DNA of 64,000 nucleotides from Liolophura sinensis (GCF_032854445.1 NC_088304.1:7267704-7331703), one strand, 5' to 3'. Numbered from the stretch's first letter, positions 35,211-49,581 are shown. Notes: generated from the letters alone by a model not told the origin. Program-made: numbers and translations.

Positions 35211-37447
35211 ATCCAGCAGGGCTATCTAAATATGAACGAGCCGTGCAGATCATCATTAGGCTGATGTCTGTAGGAGACAGTAATTACTGAGAGGCAATGA
35301 GCCAGGACAACAAGTGTCATTAGCCTTGAAACTGTGTAGCGGTTACAGCGGTTCTATATATACACTGAAGGCAAAAGAGGTGGGGGATAATTAATACAGT
35401 TTATTTAAAAAGTCCCGAAGATTTTAATGAAATGAGATTCTCATGTGAATTCTTGAGAGATTGGATGTAGTGAGCGACATATTAGGAGATATTTGTTAGT
35501 GCCATGTACATTGTAAATGTTGTGGAATCTAAACTCGCAGTTGGTGTTGCCGTCAGCGAATTCGAAGATACAAGGTTTTTACTGAACAGCCTGACGTGTC
35601 AATGCAACCCGCATCGCCCTGAGTCTCTGAAAGACTCAGTCCACCAGGGTTTATTTACAGTCCACCGATAAAGAGCCTTTAGGACATTTTTTCCGTCGCA
35701 GAAATATCAGTCAGCCCTTTGCGTTAATTCGGCCGCAGGAGATCGATTCTAGAGAGGAGAGCCAGACGTGTGCATCCTGAGTTTAAATAACCAACTGTTT
35801 GGTTTGGCACAATTTTTATTTCAGCAGTGGAACTTTTGTTGACGTAACGGGGCCGTCAAGGGAGAAAAACTAAAAGTGAAATTTATCCAAATGTCTTGGT
35901 TATCAAAAAGCAATGGAGAAACCAAGTGTGCATGAAAGGCCATGCAGGCTGTGGGTGGTTTGGTTATGGCTTTTTACAGAGCAATAAAGTTAAACCTTAG
36001 ATTTTATTGATGTTCTTCCTCAATCCATACAAAATGAGCTGCAAGAGTTGGATTCGAGCTTGCGACCTGAGTGACCAGGAGATTATCAGCTTTGGTGAGA
36101 ACAACCCTGGCTAGCGGTGACACGGGCTCTAAAATAAATACAATTCTTTTCCAAATATCCCGATATAACATGGAAAATAAATATCAAAACACTTCTTCCT
36201 ACCCATTTACTAAGACGTAGCCAATCAACGCGTACAGCCGACCCCTTATTATTCAGTATTAGGTCAGGTAAGTCTCAAACTTGTGTTAAGTACGAACCGA
36301 ATGGAGCTTCAGCTTGGACCTGCATTTGTTCTCATAATGATTTATTCTTTTTTTTGTGTGAATGGGAGTGCTGTAAGTACTGATTAATGCTACTATCTGA
36401 TGTTCATTTGTAAATCGAAACTAGCAGAGATCTGAAAACTATCGCCGGGCGATGCCGGCTCTGAATGGCTGATATGTTTTTTTACAGAGCAGTAAAGTGA
36501 AGTCACAGATTTTAACCATGTTGTTCCTCGATCCGTACAAAATGTATGAGAGAATTTAGTATAATTGATTTAATCAACAGATTTAGTGAGAAAGGCCAGA
36601 CTCATTATGTTTCCACCTACACGAAAGTGGTCAGGGTTACAGGTGTAAGAATCTGCAACCCTTCACCTGACACTTCTCAAACCTCCTAACTTAAAGTCAC
36701 AGCCAACTTTTAAGTTACAGCGAGAGTTAGATTGGAGTCTACAACCTTACTGGGGATTATCGGCTGTGGTGAGAAAAGCCCTGGTTCATCTTGGCTCATA
36801 TGTGGAAACTTTTCTACACATTTGGAAATCTTTTCTTGATCGACATATATGTATGTAGATAAGTACAAGTCTTTGCACATATGTGGTTAGTAAATACCAA
36901 GACGGTGTAGCCGTCCAGGACGGAGAGGATCAGCGCCTTGTTGTTCCCTTAATATGCAGAGTAACCAAAGTGTCTCAGTTATTTTACGAGCTGTCAAAAT
37001 TATTTATTACTTAGTTGCGTGAGTGAGAGTACTGTATGTGCTCCAACTGACTGGCCATGTTTCCTAATCTTAATGTGAAAATCTAAAGTACTTTTTAAAG
37101 TAAAAACTGCTAGCGGTTAATGATCGGGTACGTGTAACATATACTGATGTTGATGAGAGAATAGCTTACTTTAAATGGCCATCACCACAACATTGTCTTC
37201 TATACTGACAAACTTACACAGAAATAGAAAATAAAACCATACACAGACATTTATTAATATTTTACACAGCACCAAAATTCTATCGTCTACAAACCTTATC
37301 ACCGCTGTTTCCGCTAATAACGCGAGATAACGATAGCAGAAAAGCGCTTTCAGAGGAGCGTCTGGTAAATCTCGGAACCGGGTAACTCGGCTAATCCCAC
37401 TCTCTGATCAAACTGTTTGACCTCTCTGGAGTTATGGGGGAACTGGT
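35211..37447 (+). repeat. Subunit B4
   Basis: B frame at 35504-35671 is shortened by an in-frame 12-bp deletion near 35513. The second donor-like site is deleted near 36962. Confidence 0.9.
35504..35671 (+). other. Recurrent B frame with in-frame deletion (B4)
   Basis: Starts MYIVNVVESKLAVGV. Twelve bases (codons DAEI) are missing but the frame is kept to the usual stop, giving 55 codons. Confidence 0.25.
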
Positions 37448-37774
37448 ATCCAGCAGGGCCATCAAAATATGAACAAGCCAGATCATCATGAGGCTGATGT
37501 CTGTAGGAGATGGTAATTACTGAAGGGCATTGAAGGGTTCTAAGCGAGAGGACAGATTGTCATTAAAGATGTGTAGAATACAGCGCTCTAGACATTTATA
37601 TCAGACCATGACGAAAAAAAGGAGAATAATTAATTAAAATGTGCAGTTCATTTTTAAAAGACGCAAAGATATTAAAGAAGTGAGATTTCCACGTGAATTC
37701 TACTGAGATAAAGGCTGATTGTACATTTCACCTCTTAGAGAATGTGAATTATCCGTCAATGCCAGGTGTATTAA

Positions 37775-37936
37775 CGTAGAGAAGTTGGTGAGGACAAAAA
37801 GGTGTGTTTACATAACAATGTGACATCTCGGATCACAAGTGATGTTGTAGTCCCTGGCTCCAAACATACAATGGTCTTGCATTTTTTCGCAGACGAAAGA
37901 CATGCATGCAATCACGTTGTATTTGTTCTGTACTAA
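37775..37936 (+). other. Recurrent C frame 1 (C4)
   Basis: Same span as in C1, with ITSDVVVPGSKHTMVLHFFA and one Gly-to-Cys change near the end. Confidence 0.25.
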
Positions 37937-38002
37937 CTATTTCTACCATGATAACTTTCTCTACGCATAACCAACTTCCAAATCTTTTTTGAAAATGTTG
38001 AT

Positions 38003-38269
38003 ATGTGTCAGAATAAAAGACCAAAACATTTTTCCATTGATGAAAATAAGGTTTTAGGATTCCATAAATCGACCCCAGAGATAGAATTGAGACAGAACGG
38101 AGAACTTAAAATATGGAGTCTATACTGTACATCCAAAATCCCACCGGTGAATGCCATTAGTGGCCATGATATATATTCCAAATACCATCAATACTATCAA
38201 TACGACTGGAATCTCGTTATCTGTAACATCACTGTCTGCATGCTAAAGAAACAATCGCAAAAAGTCTGA
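38003..38269 (+). other. Recurrent C/F frame 2 (C4)
   Basis: As in C3, with a few replacements near the end (VCMLKKQSQKV). Confidence 0.25.
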
Positions 38270-39896
38270 TTTCTTCGGCTCAAAGGTGTCTCGTTTCTAG
38301 TTTAACCCTTGGTGCAATTGCTCCTTTGCTGGAGGACAGCTGCTTGATAACATCACCTCATTTGAGGACGCACAGTGAGATGGTAGAAGACATATTAAAG
38401 TCATGTAAAAGTCTTGCGTTTCCCGGATCTGTCTAAGGTCAGCAGACAATGCTCTCTAATATCCACGACACAGTTACATCTCGACACCACAACGCCTTCT
38501 CAAGTGTTCCTCAGCAGACAACAAAGATGTATTTGTTAAGGACTGGTGTAACGGCGATCTGCCCAGATGTAAATTGAAGTTTATCGCCATCGACAGATCT
38601 CAAGCCGGTAATACTGAACAGCCTGACGTGTCGATTCAACCCGCATCGCCCTGAGTCTCTAAAAGACTCAATACAGCAGGGTTTATTTTCAAGTCCTAAA
38701 GAAACTTTAGGACATTCTTTTTCTGTCACAGAAGTATCAGTGAACACTTTGCAGAAAGTGGACCACAGGAGATCAATTCTAAAGACGAAATCGAGACGGG
38801 TGGATCCTAAGTGTATATAACCAACTGTTTGGTTTACCACATTTCTATGCCTGCAGCGGAACTTTTCTTGACTTAACGGAGTTGCCCAGACACGGGAATA
38901 GAAGCCGAAATTTATCCAGATGTCTTGATTTCAAAATAGGAATTGATTAACAAAGTGTAAGTGAAAACAGTCGCTAGGCCATGCAAGATGTAGGTGGTTG
39001 GGCGGCAGCTTTTTTTTCAATACAAAAATGATATCATTAATTGATTTAGTGATTATGGCTGTACCCATTAATTTTCTATGTACATGATACCCGCCATGAT
39101 GATGGTGTATAAAACTGTAGTTCCGAAGAAAACTCCAGACTTTCACCTTTCACTTCTTAAAACTTCTAACATTAAACGACAACCGACGAAAGAGCTGGAT
39201 TCGAGCTTGCTACCTCACTGACAGGGGTATTATCAGCTTTGGTTAGACCAGCCTTGGCTCATGCTGACTCGTGTCGAAAACATTTGTTCACATTTGGAAA
39301 CATTTTATAACCCAATATATATAAAATAAAACCAGTTTTTTGCACGTATACATATGTACAGTGGAGAATAATCATCAAAACCGCTCTTCCCAACATTCAT
39401 CAACACGGAGTCATTCCACGCTTACAGCCTTCCATTTATTATGTCGTGCCAAGTCAGGTGAGAACCAAGATTGTTTTAGATACGAACCCAATTGGGCTTC
39501 AGCTTGAACCTGCATTTCTACTCAGAATGATTTATTGTTTATTTGCGTGAGTGGGAGTACTTTATGTGTAGTGACTGATTAATGGTGCTACGTAATGTAA
39601 ATGTGTGAATCGAAACTAATAGCTCAGCTAGCGATTACTGTTCGGACATGTGTTATACAGACAGTCATCTCTGTTAACGATAACAGACCAGTATAAATAG
39701 AAGCAGGAATTATTACAAATTAGACGACCATTACATTGAAATTGTTTTCTAGACAGATCATATTCCACAGAAACAGGATCATAAAAGCCAAACACCATTA
39801 CATCAAGTGGATTTTTCTAGTAATTTAGTAATATTTTACACAGCCCGAAAGTCTTGTAATCATAAACCGTATAGAACCACGTGACGTTTTCCGTTA

Positions 39897-40097
39897 ATGA
39901 CGATGGCCGAAAAGCATTTTAAGAGGAGCGTCTGGTCAATCTCGGAACCGGGTAACTCGATAAATCCCACTCTCAGATCAACCTTTTTCACCTCCCTAGA
40001 GATATGGGGGAATTGGTATCCAGCAGGGCTGTCAAAATATGAACAAGCCGTGCAGATCATCATTAGGCTGATGTCTGTAGGAGATAGTGATTCCTGA
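39897..40097 (+). other. Recurrent landmark frame (C4/D4)
   Basis: 66 codons, ending VGDSDS. Confidence 0.25.
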
Positions 40098-41750
40098 AGG
40101 GCATTGATGTGTTCTGAGCCAGGTCACCGATTGTCATTAACCGTGGTCTCAGACATTTATATTAGACACTGATGGCAAAAGAAAAGGAATAGTTAATAAA
40201 AATGTACAGTTATTTTAAAACTTCGCAAAGATTTCAATGAAGTGAGATTCCAATTACATACTATTGAGACAAATATTGATTGTAGCATGTGCCCTATATA
40301 CCTACACGTCAATGCCATGAACACTGAGACTTTGAAATATCGCTGAAGGGGCCAGCACGACAGGTACGAGTGTAGATAATGCCGAGAAATCGCGAATCAC
40401 AGTTTCTGTTGTCGTCTGTGGCTTAAAGCTTACATGTGCATTACATAAACGCCTTTCTCATGGGTGTAGGAAGTCGGGTTCAGGGCAGTTTTCAGTATTT
40501 TCACATTTTCAGACTATTCCCAACCATATTCTTTATTAAAGATATCTGGTACTTAAAAAATGTTATAAATAGTAAAATGTAAGGCGTTCGACATTTCGAG
40601 TACAAGGTTGGACAAAAGTACGCTTTACAATTTATCACCCTCTCGTATAAATTAAAATATCTTCGGGGGGTAAAGATACGGCTTTGAAATTTCCTGAATG
40701 AAAACCAGAAAGAGTCTTGATTCCTTAAAGCGGTAACAGATAAAATGCAGTCTACTTCATATCCGATCGCCATCCGGTAGGCATGTATGCAAACTGGGGC
40801 CGTCATATTCATTACAGTTACCAATTACCATTGTTGATATAAATACGAATGCAAGCAAGTTGTTTTCTGACATCACTTTTTTTTATCTCCTCAATCAATC
40901 CTATCTCCTTCTAAAGTTTTCCTTTGTGCACGAACAGAGCTCCTTTATTGCAAGAATATATTCTTGATTATACCACATTATTATTTTCTCCACCTATAGT
41001 GATAGGTTAGAAGGAATATTAAGGTGATATAAAAGTGTAGCATTTCACAGCAGATGTGTCTGAAGTTAGGAGGCAATGCTCTGTAATATCCACGACGCAG
41101 TTACATCTGGACAGCACAACCCTTCTCAAGTGTTCCTCAGCAGACAAAAAAGACGTATTTGTTAGGGTCGCGTGTTGCGGAAATCTGCTCAGATGTAAAT
41201 TGATTTTTTATTTTTTTTTTGCTAGATCTTAAGCCGGCATTACAGAACAGCCCGACGCTCTGAGCCCCTAAAAGACTTCATCGAACCACCAGAGCTCATT
41301 TTCTGATCAAAGCCAAAGAACCTTTAGGACATTTTTTTTCGTCGCAGAAATATCAATGAACCTTTTCCGTCAGTTCATCTCGATGAGATCGATTCCATAT
41401 CTAGAAGAGCGAGACGTGTGGATTCTGATATAATGATATTTAATTTTCTGTGTCCATGATACCGGTCAGGCTAATAGTGTATAGAAAACTGTAGTTCTGG
41501 AAGTAAACTGCAACCCTTCAACCACTTCTTAAAGATACTAAATTAAAAACAAATCCGAACGTTGCAGAATGAGCTGGATTCGAGCTTGCGACCTCACTGA
41601 CGATGGGATTATCGGCTGTGGTGAAGGCAACCTTAACTCGTGCTGGCTCGTGGCGAAAACTTTTGAAATTATTTTGTATGTCTACATATGTAAAATAAAC
41701 ACAATTCTTTCGCACATATACATATATAAAATTGAGAATAAATACAAACT
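40018..41750 (+). repeat. Subunit D4
   Basis: The G tract is only six G at 40665-40670. A T-rich run at 41203-41220 replaces the gaacaccatc seen in other D copies. A small deletion near 40590 removes sequence retained in D1, D2, D3 and D5. Confidence 0.9.
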
Positions 41751-42188
41751 AGCAGGTCTGTGCGGATCATCATTAGTCTCATGTCTGTAGGACACAGTAA
41801 TTCCTAAAGGGCAGTGATGCGTTCTGAGTCAGGACACCTATTGCCATTAGCCGTAACACTGCGCACAATACAGCGGTCCTTACATCAGACCATGGTGGCA
41901 AAAGGGGGGAATAATTAACAAAACTTTTCCGTTATATTAACAAGTCGCGGAGGTCTTAATGAAGCGAGATTCTGATGTGAATTATGTTGAGAGAAAGGTT
42001 GATTGTAGCGTTTGACGTATTAGTGGATGTAAATTATTTGTTAGTGCCATGTGCACTGATGCAGAGATTGTAAATGATGTAAAATCTAAAACCGCAATTG
42101 CTGTTGCCGTCCGTGGATTCCAAGATACTATTGCATGCACCTTTTTCCTGAATAAACAACATTATCTATTCAGTGTATACGTAACTGA

Positions 42189-42646
42189 ATGATATTACCT
42201 AATGGTAAAATCAAAACATATGTCGTTTCCCAGGAGATCTGTGTGAAGTTAGCAGGACAATGCTCTGTAATATCCACGACTACATCTACATCTAGACAGC
42301 TCAGTCCTTCTCTAGTGCTCCTCAGCAGACAAAAAAGACGTATTTGTTTGGGTTGCGTGTTGCGGACCTCTGCTCAGATGAGAATTGAATTTTGGGCGAC
42401 ACCGGCAGATCTTCATCCACTATTACTGAACAGCCCGTGTCGATACAAACGGCATTGTCTAAGCCCCTCAAAGACTTCATCATACTACCCAAGTTCTTAC
42501 ACTGGCCAAGGCTAAAGAACCTGTGGGACATTTTTTCCGTCGCAGAAATATCAGTGAACCCTTTGCGTCAGTTTGGCTCGATGAGATCGATTCTAGAGAG
42601 GAGAGCGAGACGTGTGGATCCTGAGGGTAAACAAGCAATTGTTTGA
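42189..42646 (+). pseudogene. Recurrent E frame, broken (E4)
   Basis: One-base loss near 42456 splits the frame into two overlapping parts. Confidence 0.25.
42190..42213. other. Hairpin, one mismatch (E4)
   Basis: Same single change as E3, indicating shared descent of these two copies at this site. Confidence 0.6.
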
Positions 42647-44111
42647 TTTGGCACAATTTTTATATTTTTGTTGACGTAACGGAGCAGTAATAGCGGAGAA
42701 TCGAAACTGAAATTTATGCAGATGTCTTCATTACAAAATAGGAATTGATCAACAGACTGTACATGGAAATCGCCAGGCCATGCAGGGTGTGGTTGGTTTG
42801 GCCATGGCTTTTTTAAAGTGAGAGCAGTAAAGTGAAAGCATAGACTTTTGTTGATCATCGACCCGTACAAAATTGATATCATTAATAGACTTCATGATAA
42901 TCGTCGTACTTGTTAATTTTCCTCGTTTACGATAACCATCAGGCTAATAATGCGTAGAAAACTGTAGTTGTGGAAGAGAACTGCAGACTTTCACATGCCA
43001 CTTTTTAAAGCGTCTAACTTAAAACGACAACCGAACTTTGCGGCAGCTGGTATCGAGCTTGCAACCTCAGTGGCCAGGGAATTATCGGCTGTGGTGAGAT
43101 CAACCTTGACTTGTGCTGACTCGTGTCGAAAACTTTCGTACACATTTGGGAATATTTTCTAGGTCTATATATGTAAAATGAATACAATTCTTTTACACAT
43201 ACACATATATAAATTTTAGAACAAATATCAGCACCGCTGCTCTTACCCATTCACCAACAGAGTGCCCAGTCAAGTGAGGACCAAATCTGACACGAGCCGA
43301 ATGGAGCTTCAACTTGAACCTGCCGTTGTGTTCAAATCGATTTATTTGTTTATTTTCGTCAGTGGGAGTGCCGTATGTCTCCTTACTTATTTGCGGTGCT
43401 ACATAATATAGCGGATATATGTTATCTCTGTTAATGTTATTATACCGGTATACTAGGAAGCATGAATTATTATAAATTAGATGACAATAATCATGAAACA
43501 GGTTCCTAGACTGATCAAATTACAAAGAAACACATCATAAAACCATTCAGGGACAACAACATTTATTTGACATACAGTGGATTTTCAAGTAATTTATTAA
43601 TACTTACAGCAGCTCGAGAATCTTGTAATTGTAAACCTTATTGAACATTGAATAACGATGAAAGGGAAGGACTTTAACAGGAGCGTCTGGTAAATTTTGG
43701 AGCCGGATAACTCGATTAATCCCACTCTCAGATCAACCCTTTTCGACCTCTACGGAGATATGGGGGAATTGGTATCCAGAAGGGCTATCAAAATATGAAC
43801 GAACCGTGCAGATGATCATTACGGTAATGTCTGTAGGAACTGGAAATTACCGAAGGGCATTGGGTTCTGAGCCAGGATTTTCATTAGCAGTGATGACAAA
43901 AACATGGAATTATTATTAAAAAGGCACAGTAACTTTAAAAAGTGGCAAACATTTTAATCAAATGATTTTCTATTTGATTTCTATGGAGAGAAAGAATAAT
44001 TATGATGTGTGCTCTATAAGGAGATGTGTTTTTATCTGTCAGTTGGAAAATTTAAAAAACTTGTCCAGTTTGTCTGTTCACTTGACCTTAACAACATTCA
44101 AGCCTTAGAAC

Positions 44112-44339
44112 ATGTTGGCTTTTGTCATCATACATTACAGTATTTTGGACACTGCAGTATATGACCTTCTCTTTAACAGACCAAAATGTTTTTCCATTGG
44201 TGAGATTAAGACTTTGGGATTTCCTGACTCGACACCAGAGATACACTTGAGACAGAACGGAGAACTTGTAATATGGAGTCTATTCCATATCCAATATCCT
44301 ACCGATAAATACAAACTGTTGTCGTATTATCAATTATAG
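44112..44339 (+). other. Recurrent C/F frame 2, 75 codons (F4)
   Basis: Same as F1 but ends SYYQL. Confidence 0.3.
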
Positions 44340-44585
44340 TATCATGTATCATCAATGCTATCAATACGATTAGGGAACCACGTTTATGTTTTGACCATAC
44401 TGTTATCATATTCTGTAAAACAATCCATCAAAAATTTCATCTCATGCGGTATAAGGTCTGCCCTAAAATTTCGCCCTTAGAGTAATAGCTGCTTTGTGCA
44501 AGTACAGTGTGTAGTATTCTTCTCGATTACATCACCTGACTTCAGGACACGCAAGGCAAATTAATATGATGTACAACATAAAAAA

Positions 44586-44599
44586 ACATTGTACAATGT
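44586..44599. other. 14-bp perfect palindrome (F4)
   Basis: Same sequence as F1, preceded by a longer A run. Confidence 0.7.
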
Positions 44600-45071
44600 G
44601 CGTGTAGAGTTATTGTTTATTTGCATCAGTGGGAATACTGTATGTGTGCTCTCTGACTGGCCACGCCTCCTATAAATGTTTACTGTTACTGTGTAAATCT
44701 AAAGTAACAGATGAACTAGCGAATAATGATCGGGTACGTCTTACATATACTGATCTCTGTTGATGAGAGAATAGCTTACTCTAGATCGCCATAACCATAC
44801 AATTGTCTTCTACACTGACAAAATTACACAAAAATAGATAACAAAACCATACAGAGACAGACGCCAATATACAAAGTGGATTTCTAAGACATTTATTAAT
44901 ATTTTACACAGCCTAAAAATCCTAGAGCCTACAAACCTTATCGAATCACGTGATATTTCCGTTAACAGCGCGAGAAAACGATGACAAGGACGCATTATAA
45001 GAGAAGCGTCTGGTAAATCTCGAAACCGGGTAACTTGGTTAATTCCACTCTCAAATCAACCTTTCCACCCT

Positions 45072-46828
45072 CTACGAAAGTATCCAGCAGGGCTATCAAA
45101 ATATGAACAAGCCGTGAGGATCATGGTTTGGCTGACGTCTGTAGGAGATAGCAATTAGCAAAAACGACACCAACAGGTTCTAAGCAAGGGCACTGACTGC
45201 CATCAGCCAATACAACACTGGCCTTTAGTCGTAGACATTTAAATCAGGCCCTGACGGGAAAAACAGGGAAATAATTAATAAAAACGAACCGGTACAGTTA
45301 ATTTAAGTCGAAAAGACTTTAATGCAGTCAGATAGGAGAAAGGTTGATTGTAGCGTGTGAGCTATTAGGAGAGGTAAATTATTTGTTAATGGCATGTGCA
45401 TTGATGCAGAGACTGTAAATAATGTAAAATCTAAAATCGCATTTGCTGTTGCCCTCAGAGTACTCAGAGATGAGCCCTTTTCCAGTATGAACAACATTCC
45501 CTCTTTTATATATACGTAATTAAATATTACGGCTTTCGTAAATTTTGGTCTGTGTCAGGACAAACAGAGAGAGGCTAGCAGGCATATCAGGGTGATATGA
45601 AAGTGTAGCATTTCCCAGCAGATCTGCCTGAAGTTAGCAGGCAACGCTCTGTAATATCAACGACGCAGTTACATCTGGACAGCTCAACCCTTCTCAAGTG
45701 TTCCTCAGCAGACAAAAAAGACTTATTTGTTAGGGATTGATGTCGCTTAGATCTGCTCAGATGTAAATTAAATTTCGGACGACATCGCCAGATCTTAAGT
45801 CGGTATTACTGAACAGCCAGACGTGTCGATGAAAACGGCATTGCTCTAAGCCTCTGAAAGACTTCATCAAAGCACCGGGTTTTATTTACAGGTCCCCGGT
45901 AGAAAACCTTTAGGACATTTTTTCCGTCGCAGAAATATCAGTCAGCCCTTTGCGTTAATTCGACCAAAGGAGATCGATTCTAGAGAGGAGAGCGAGACGT
46001 GTGGATTCTGAGGGTAAATAAGCAACTGTTTGGTTTGCCACAATTTTTATGCCAGAATCGGAAATTTTGCCCAGGGAGGAGAATCTAAATTGAAATTTAT
46101 CCACATGTTTTGATTACAAAATAAGAAATGAGCAAGAAAGTGCACATGAAAACAATCGCATGGCCATGCAAGGTGTGGGTGGTTTGGCAATCGCTTTTTA
46201 CAGAGCAGTAAAGTGAAAACATAGACATACCTGATGTCGTTGTTCAAGCCATACAAATCTGATATCATTAATTAATTTTGTGATAATCGTCGAACTCATC
46301 AATTTTCTATGCACATGATACCGGTCAGGCTAATAGTGTATAGAAGACTGTACTTCTGGAAAAAAAACTCCAGCCCTTCACCAGCCACTTCTAAAACATT
46401 CTAACATATGAAGAAATCCGAACATTGAAGAAAAAGCTGGATTCGAGCTTCCGACCTCACTGTCCAAAGGATTGTCGGCTGTGGTGAGGGCAACCTTGAC
46501 TCAAGCTGATTTTCTTGGTCTACATTATAAAATAAATCGATTCTTTCTCACATATAATTAGATAAAATGGAAAATAAATCGAAACTAGCAGCTAATGATT
46601 ATTCTTTAATTATGTGCTTTACAGATAAGGGATAAAAAAACCCGGTATACAGGTAAGTATAAATTATTATAAATTAGACGACCACAATATATGAAATAAT
46701 TTTCTAGACTTATCAATTTACTAATATTTTATACAGCCCGAAAATATTGTAATCATAAACCCTATCGAACCACGTGATGTTCCCCGTTATAACGACGACA
46801 CGGGAGCACATTGAGAGCAGCGTGTGGT
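45072..46828 (+). repeat. Subunit A5
   Basis: Full module 4. It runs into B5 through a deletion that fuses cgtgtggta to ggagacag, removing the start of the B landmark. The repeated gtag/gta at the join suggests a microhomology deletion. Confidence 0.85.
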
Positions 46829-49025
46829 AGGAGACAGTAATTACTGATGGGCACTGAGCCAGGACAACAATTGTCATTAGCCTTGAAACCGTGTAGAATA
46901 CAGTGATTCTATACATTTATATCATACACTGATGGCAAAAAGTGGGCGGGGGATAATTAATACAGTTCATTTAAAAAGTCCCGAAGATTTGAATGAAATG
47001 AGATTCTTATGTGAATTCTTGAGAGATTGGATGTAGTGAGCGACATCTTAGGAAATGTAAATTATTTGTTAGTGCCATGTACATTGACGCAGAGATTGTA
47101 AATGTTGTGGAATCTAAACTCGCAGTTGGTGTTGCCGTCAGTGGATTCGAAGATACAAGGTTATTACTGAACAGCCTGACGTGTCAATGCGACCCGCATC
47201 GCCCAGAGTCTCTGAAAGACTCAATCCACCAGGGTTTATTTACCGATAAAGAGCCTTTAGGACATTTTTTCCGTCGCAGAAATATCAGTCAGCCCTTTGC
47301 GTTAATTCGGCCACAGGAGATCGATTCTAGAGAGGAGAGCCAGACGTGTGCATCCTGAGTTTAAATAACCAACTGTTTGGTTTGGCACAATTTTTATGCC
47401 AGCAGTGGAACTTTTGTTGACGTAATGGGGCCGTCAAGGGAAGGTGAAATTTATCCAAATGTCTTGATTACCAAATAGTAATTGAGAAACCAAGTGTGCA
47501 TGAAAGGCCATGCAGGCAGTGGGTGGTATGGTTATGGCTTTTTACAGAGCAATAAAGTTAAACCTTAGATTTTATTGATGTTCTTCCTCAATCCATACAA
47601 AATGAGCTGCAAGAGTTGGATTCGAGCTTGCGACCTCAGTGACCAGGAGAATATCAGCTTTGGTGAGAGCAAGCCTGGATCGTGCTGACTCGCGTTCTAA
47701 AATAAATACAATTCTTTTGCAAATTTTCCGATATAACATGGAGAATAAATATCAAAACACTTCTTCCTACCCATTTACTAAGACGCAGCCAATCAACGCG
47801 TACAGCCTTCCCCTTATTATTCAGTATTAAGTCAGGTAAGTCTCAAACTTGTGTTAATTACGAGCCGAATGGAGCTTCAGCTTGGACCTGCATTTGTTCT
47901 CATAATGATTTATTCTTTTTTTGCGTGAATGGGAGTACTGTAAGTGCTGATTAATGTTACCACCTGATTTTCTTTGTAAATCGAAACTAGCAGAGATCTG
48001 AAAACTATCGCCAAGCCATGCAGGCTGTGAGTGGCTGATATGTTTTTTTTACAGAGCAGTAAAGTGAAGTCACAGATTTTAACCTTGTTGTTCCTACAAA
48101 ATGTATGAGAGAATTTAGTATAATTGATTTAATCAACAGATTTAGTGAGAAAGGCCAAACTCATTATGTTTCCACCTACACGAAAGAGGTTAAAGTTACA
48201 GGTATAAGAATCTACAGCCCTTCACCTGGCACTTCTCAAACCTCCTAACTTAAAGTCACAGCCAAATTTAAGTTAGAGTGAGAGTTGGATTCGAGTCAAC
48301 AAACTTACTGGGGACTATCAGCTGTGGTGAAAGAAGCCCTGGCTCATCTTGGCTCATATGTGGAAACTTTTCTACACATTTGGAAATCTTTTCTTGATCG
48401 ACATACATGTATGTAGATAAGTACAAGTCTTTGCACATATGTGGTTAGTAAATACCAAGACGGTGTAGCCGTCCAGGACGGAGATGACCAGCGCGTTGTT
48501 GTTTCCTTAATATGCAGAGTGCACGGTCAGGTAAGTAAGAAAACAGTCTTAGTTATTTTACGAGCGGAATGGAGCTGTCAAAATTATTTATTGCTTATTT
48601 GTGTGAGTGAGAGTACTGTATGTGCTCCAACTGACTGGCCATGTTTCCTGATCTTAATGTGAAAATCTAAAGTAACGGAACTGCTATCGGTTAATGATCG
48701 AGTACGTGTTATATGTTGATACTAATGTTGATGAGAGAATAGCTTACTTTAAATGGCCATCACCACAACATTGTCTTTTATACTGACAAACTTACACAGA
48801 AATAGAAAATAAAACCATATAGTGACATTTATTAATATTTTACACAGCCCCAAAATTCTATCGTCTACAAACCTTATCACCGTTGTTTCCACTTAAAACG
48901 CGAGATAACAAAAGCAGAAAAGCGCTTTCAGAGGAGCATCTGGTAAATCTCGGAACCGGGTAACTCGGTTAATCCCACTCTCAGATCAACCTGTTTGACC
49001 TCTCTGGAGATATGGGGGAACTGGT
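46829..49025 (+). repeat. Subunit B5, landmark mostly deleted
   Basis: Begins at the tail of the landmark. The B frame (47077-47358) is extended because 7 bp is missing near 47241 (tttaccgataaag for tttacagtccaccgataaag). The second donor-like site, cacggtcaggtaagt, is intact near 48522-48536. Confidence 0.85.
47077..47358 (+). other. Recurrent B frame, extended (B5)
   Basis: The first 55 or so codons match B3. A 7-bp loss near the usual end shifts the frame and extends it to 93 codons into module 3. The added tail has no counterpart in other copies. Confidence 0.2.
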
Positions 49026-49353
49026 ACCCAGCAGGGCCATAAAATTATGAACAAGCCGCCCAGATCATCATGAGACTGATGTCTGTAGGAGATAGTAATT
49101 ACTGAAGGGCATGGAAGGGTTCTAAGCGAGAGGACAGATTGACATTAAAGATGTGTAGAATACAGCGCTCTAGACATTTATATCAGACCATGACGGCAAA
49201 AAGGAGAATAATTAATTAAAATGTGCAGTTCATTTTAAAAGACGCAAAGATATTAAAGAAGTGAGATTCTCACGTGAATTCTTCTGAGATAAAGGCTGAT
49301 TGTACATTTCCTCTTAGAGGATGTGAATTATCCGTCAATGCCAGGTGTATTAA

Positions 49354-49515
49354 CGTAGAGAAGTTGGTGAGGACAAAAAGGTGTGTTTATATAACAATGT
49401 GACATCTCGGATCACAAGTGATGTTGTAGTTCGTGGCTCCAAACATACAATGGTCTTGCATTTTTTCGCAGACGAAAGACATGCAGGCAATCACGTTGTA
49501 TTTGTTCTGTACTAA
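49354..49515 (+). other. Recurrent C frame 1 (C5)
   Basis: Same span as in C3. Confidence 0.25.
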
Positions 49516-49581
49516 CTATTTTTACCATGATAACGTTTTCTACGCATAAGCAACTTCCAAATCTTTTTTGAAAATGTTGAT

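Larger units (their letters stand above)
37448..40017 (+). repeat. Subunit C4
   Basis: C2-C5 type. RPK..FSI frame at 38003-38269 and stop-to-stop frame at 37775-37936 both open. The landmark has lost a few bases (gaacaagccagatcatc). Confidence 0.9.
41751..43773 (+). repeat. Subunit E4
   Basis: The E-type frame is broken by loss of one base near 42456 (cattgtct for cattgctct), splitting it into frames at 42189-42515 and 42392-42646. The hairpin at 42190-42213 has the same mismatch as E3. Confidence 0.9.
33365..45071 (+). repeat. Higher-order repeat copy 4 (subunits A4-F4)
   Basis: Period 11,707 bp, the nearest to a full-length unit. Its A subunit is the most diverged of the six A copies across roughly 33365-34800. 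Its F subunit is almost identical to F1 and F5. Confidence 0.95.
43774..45071 (+). repeat. Subunit F4
   Basis: Almost identical to F1 and F5, with the full RPK..FSI frame at 44112-44339 and the palindrome at 44586-44599. Confidence 0.9.
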
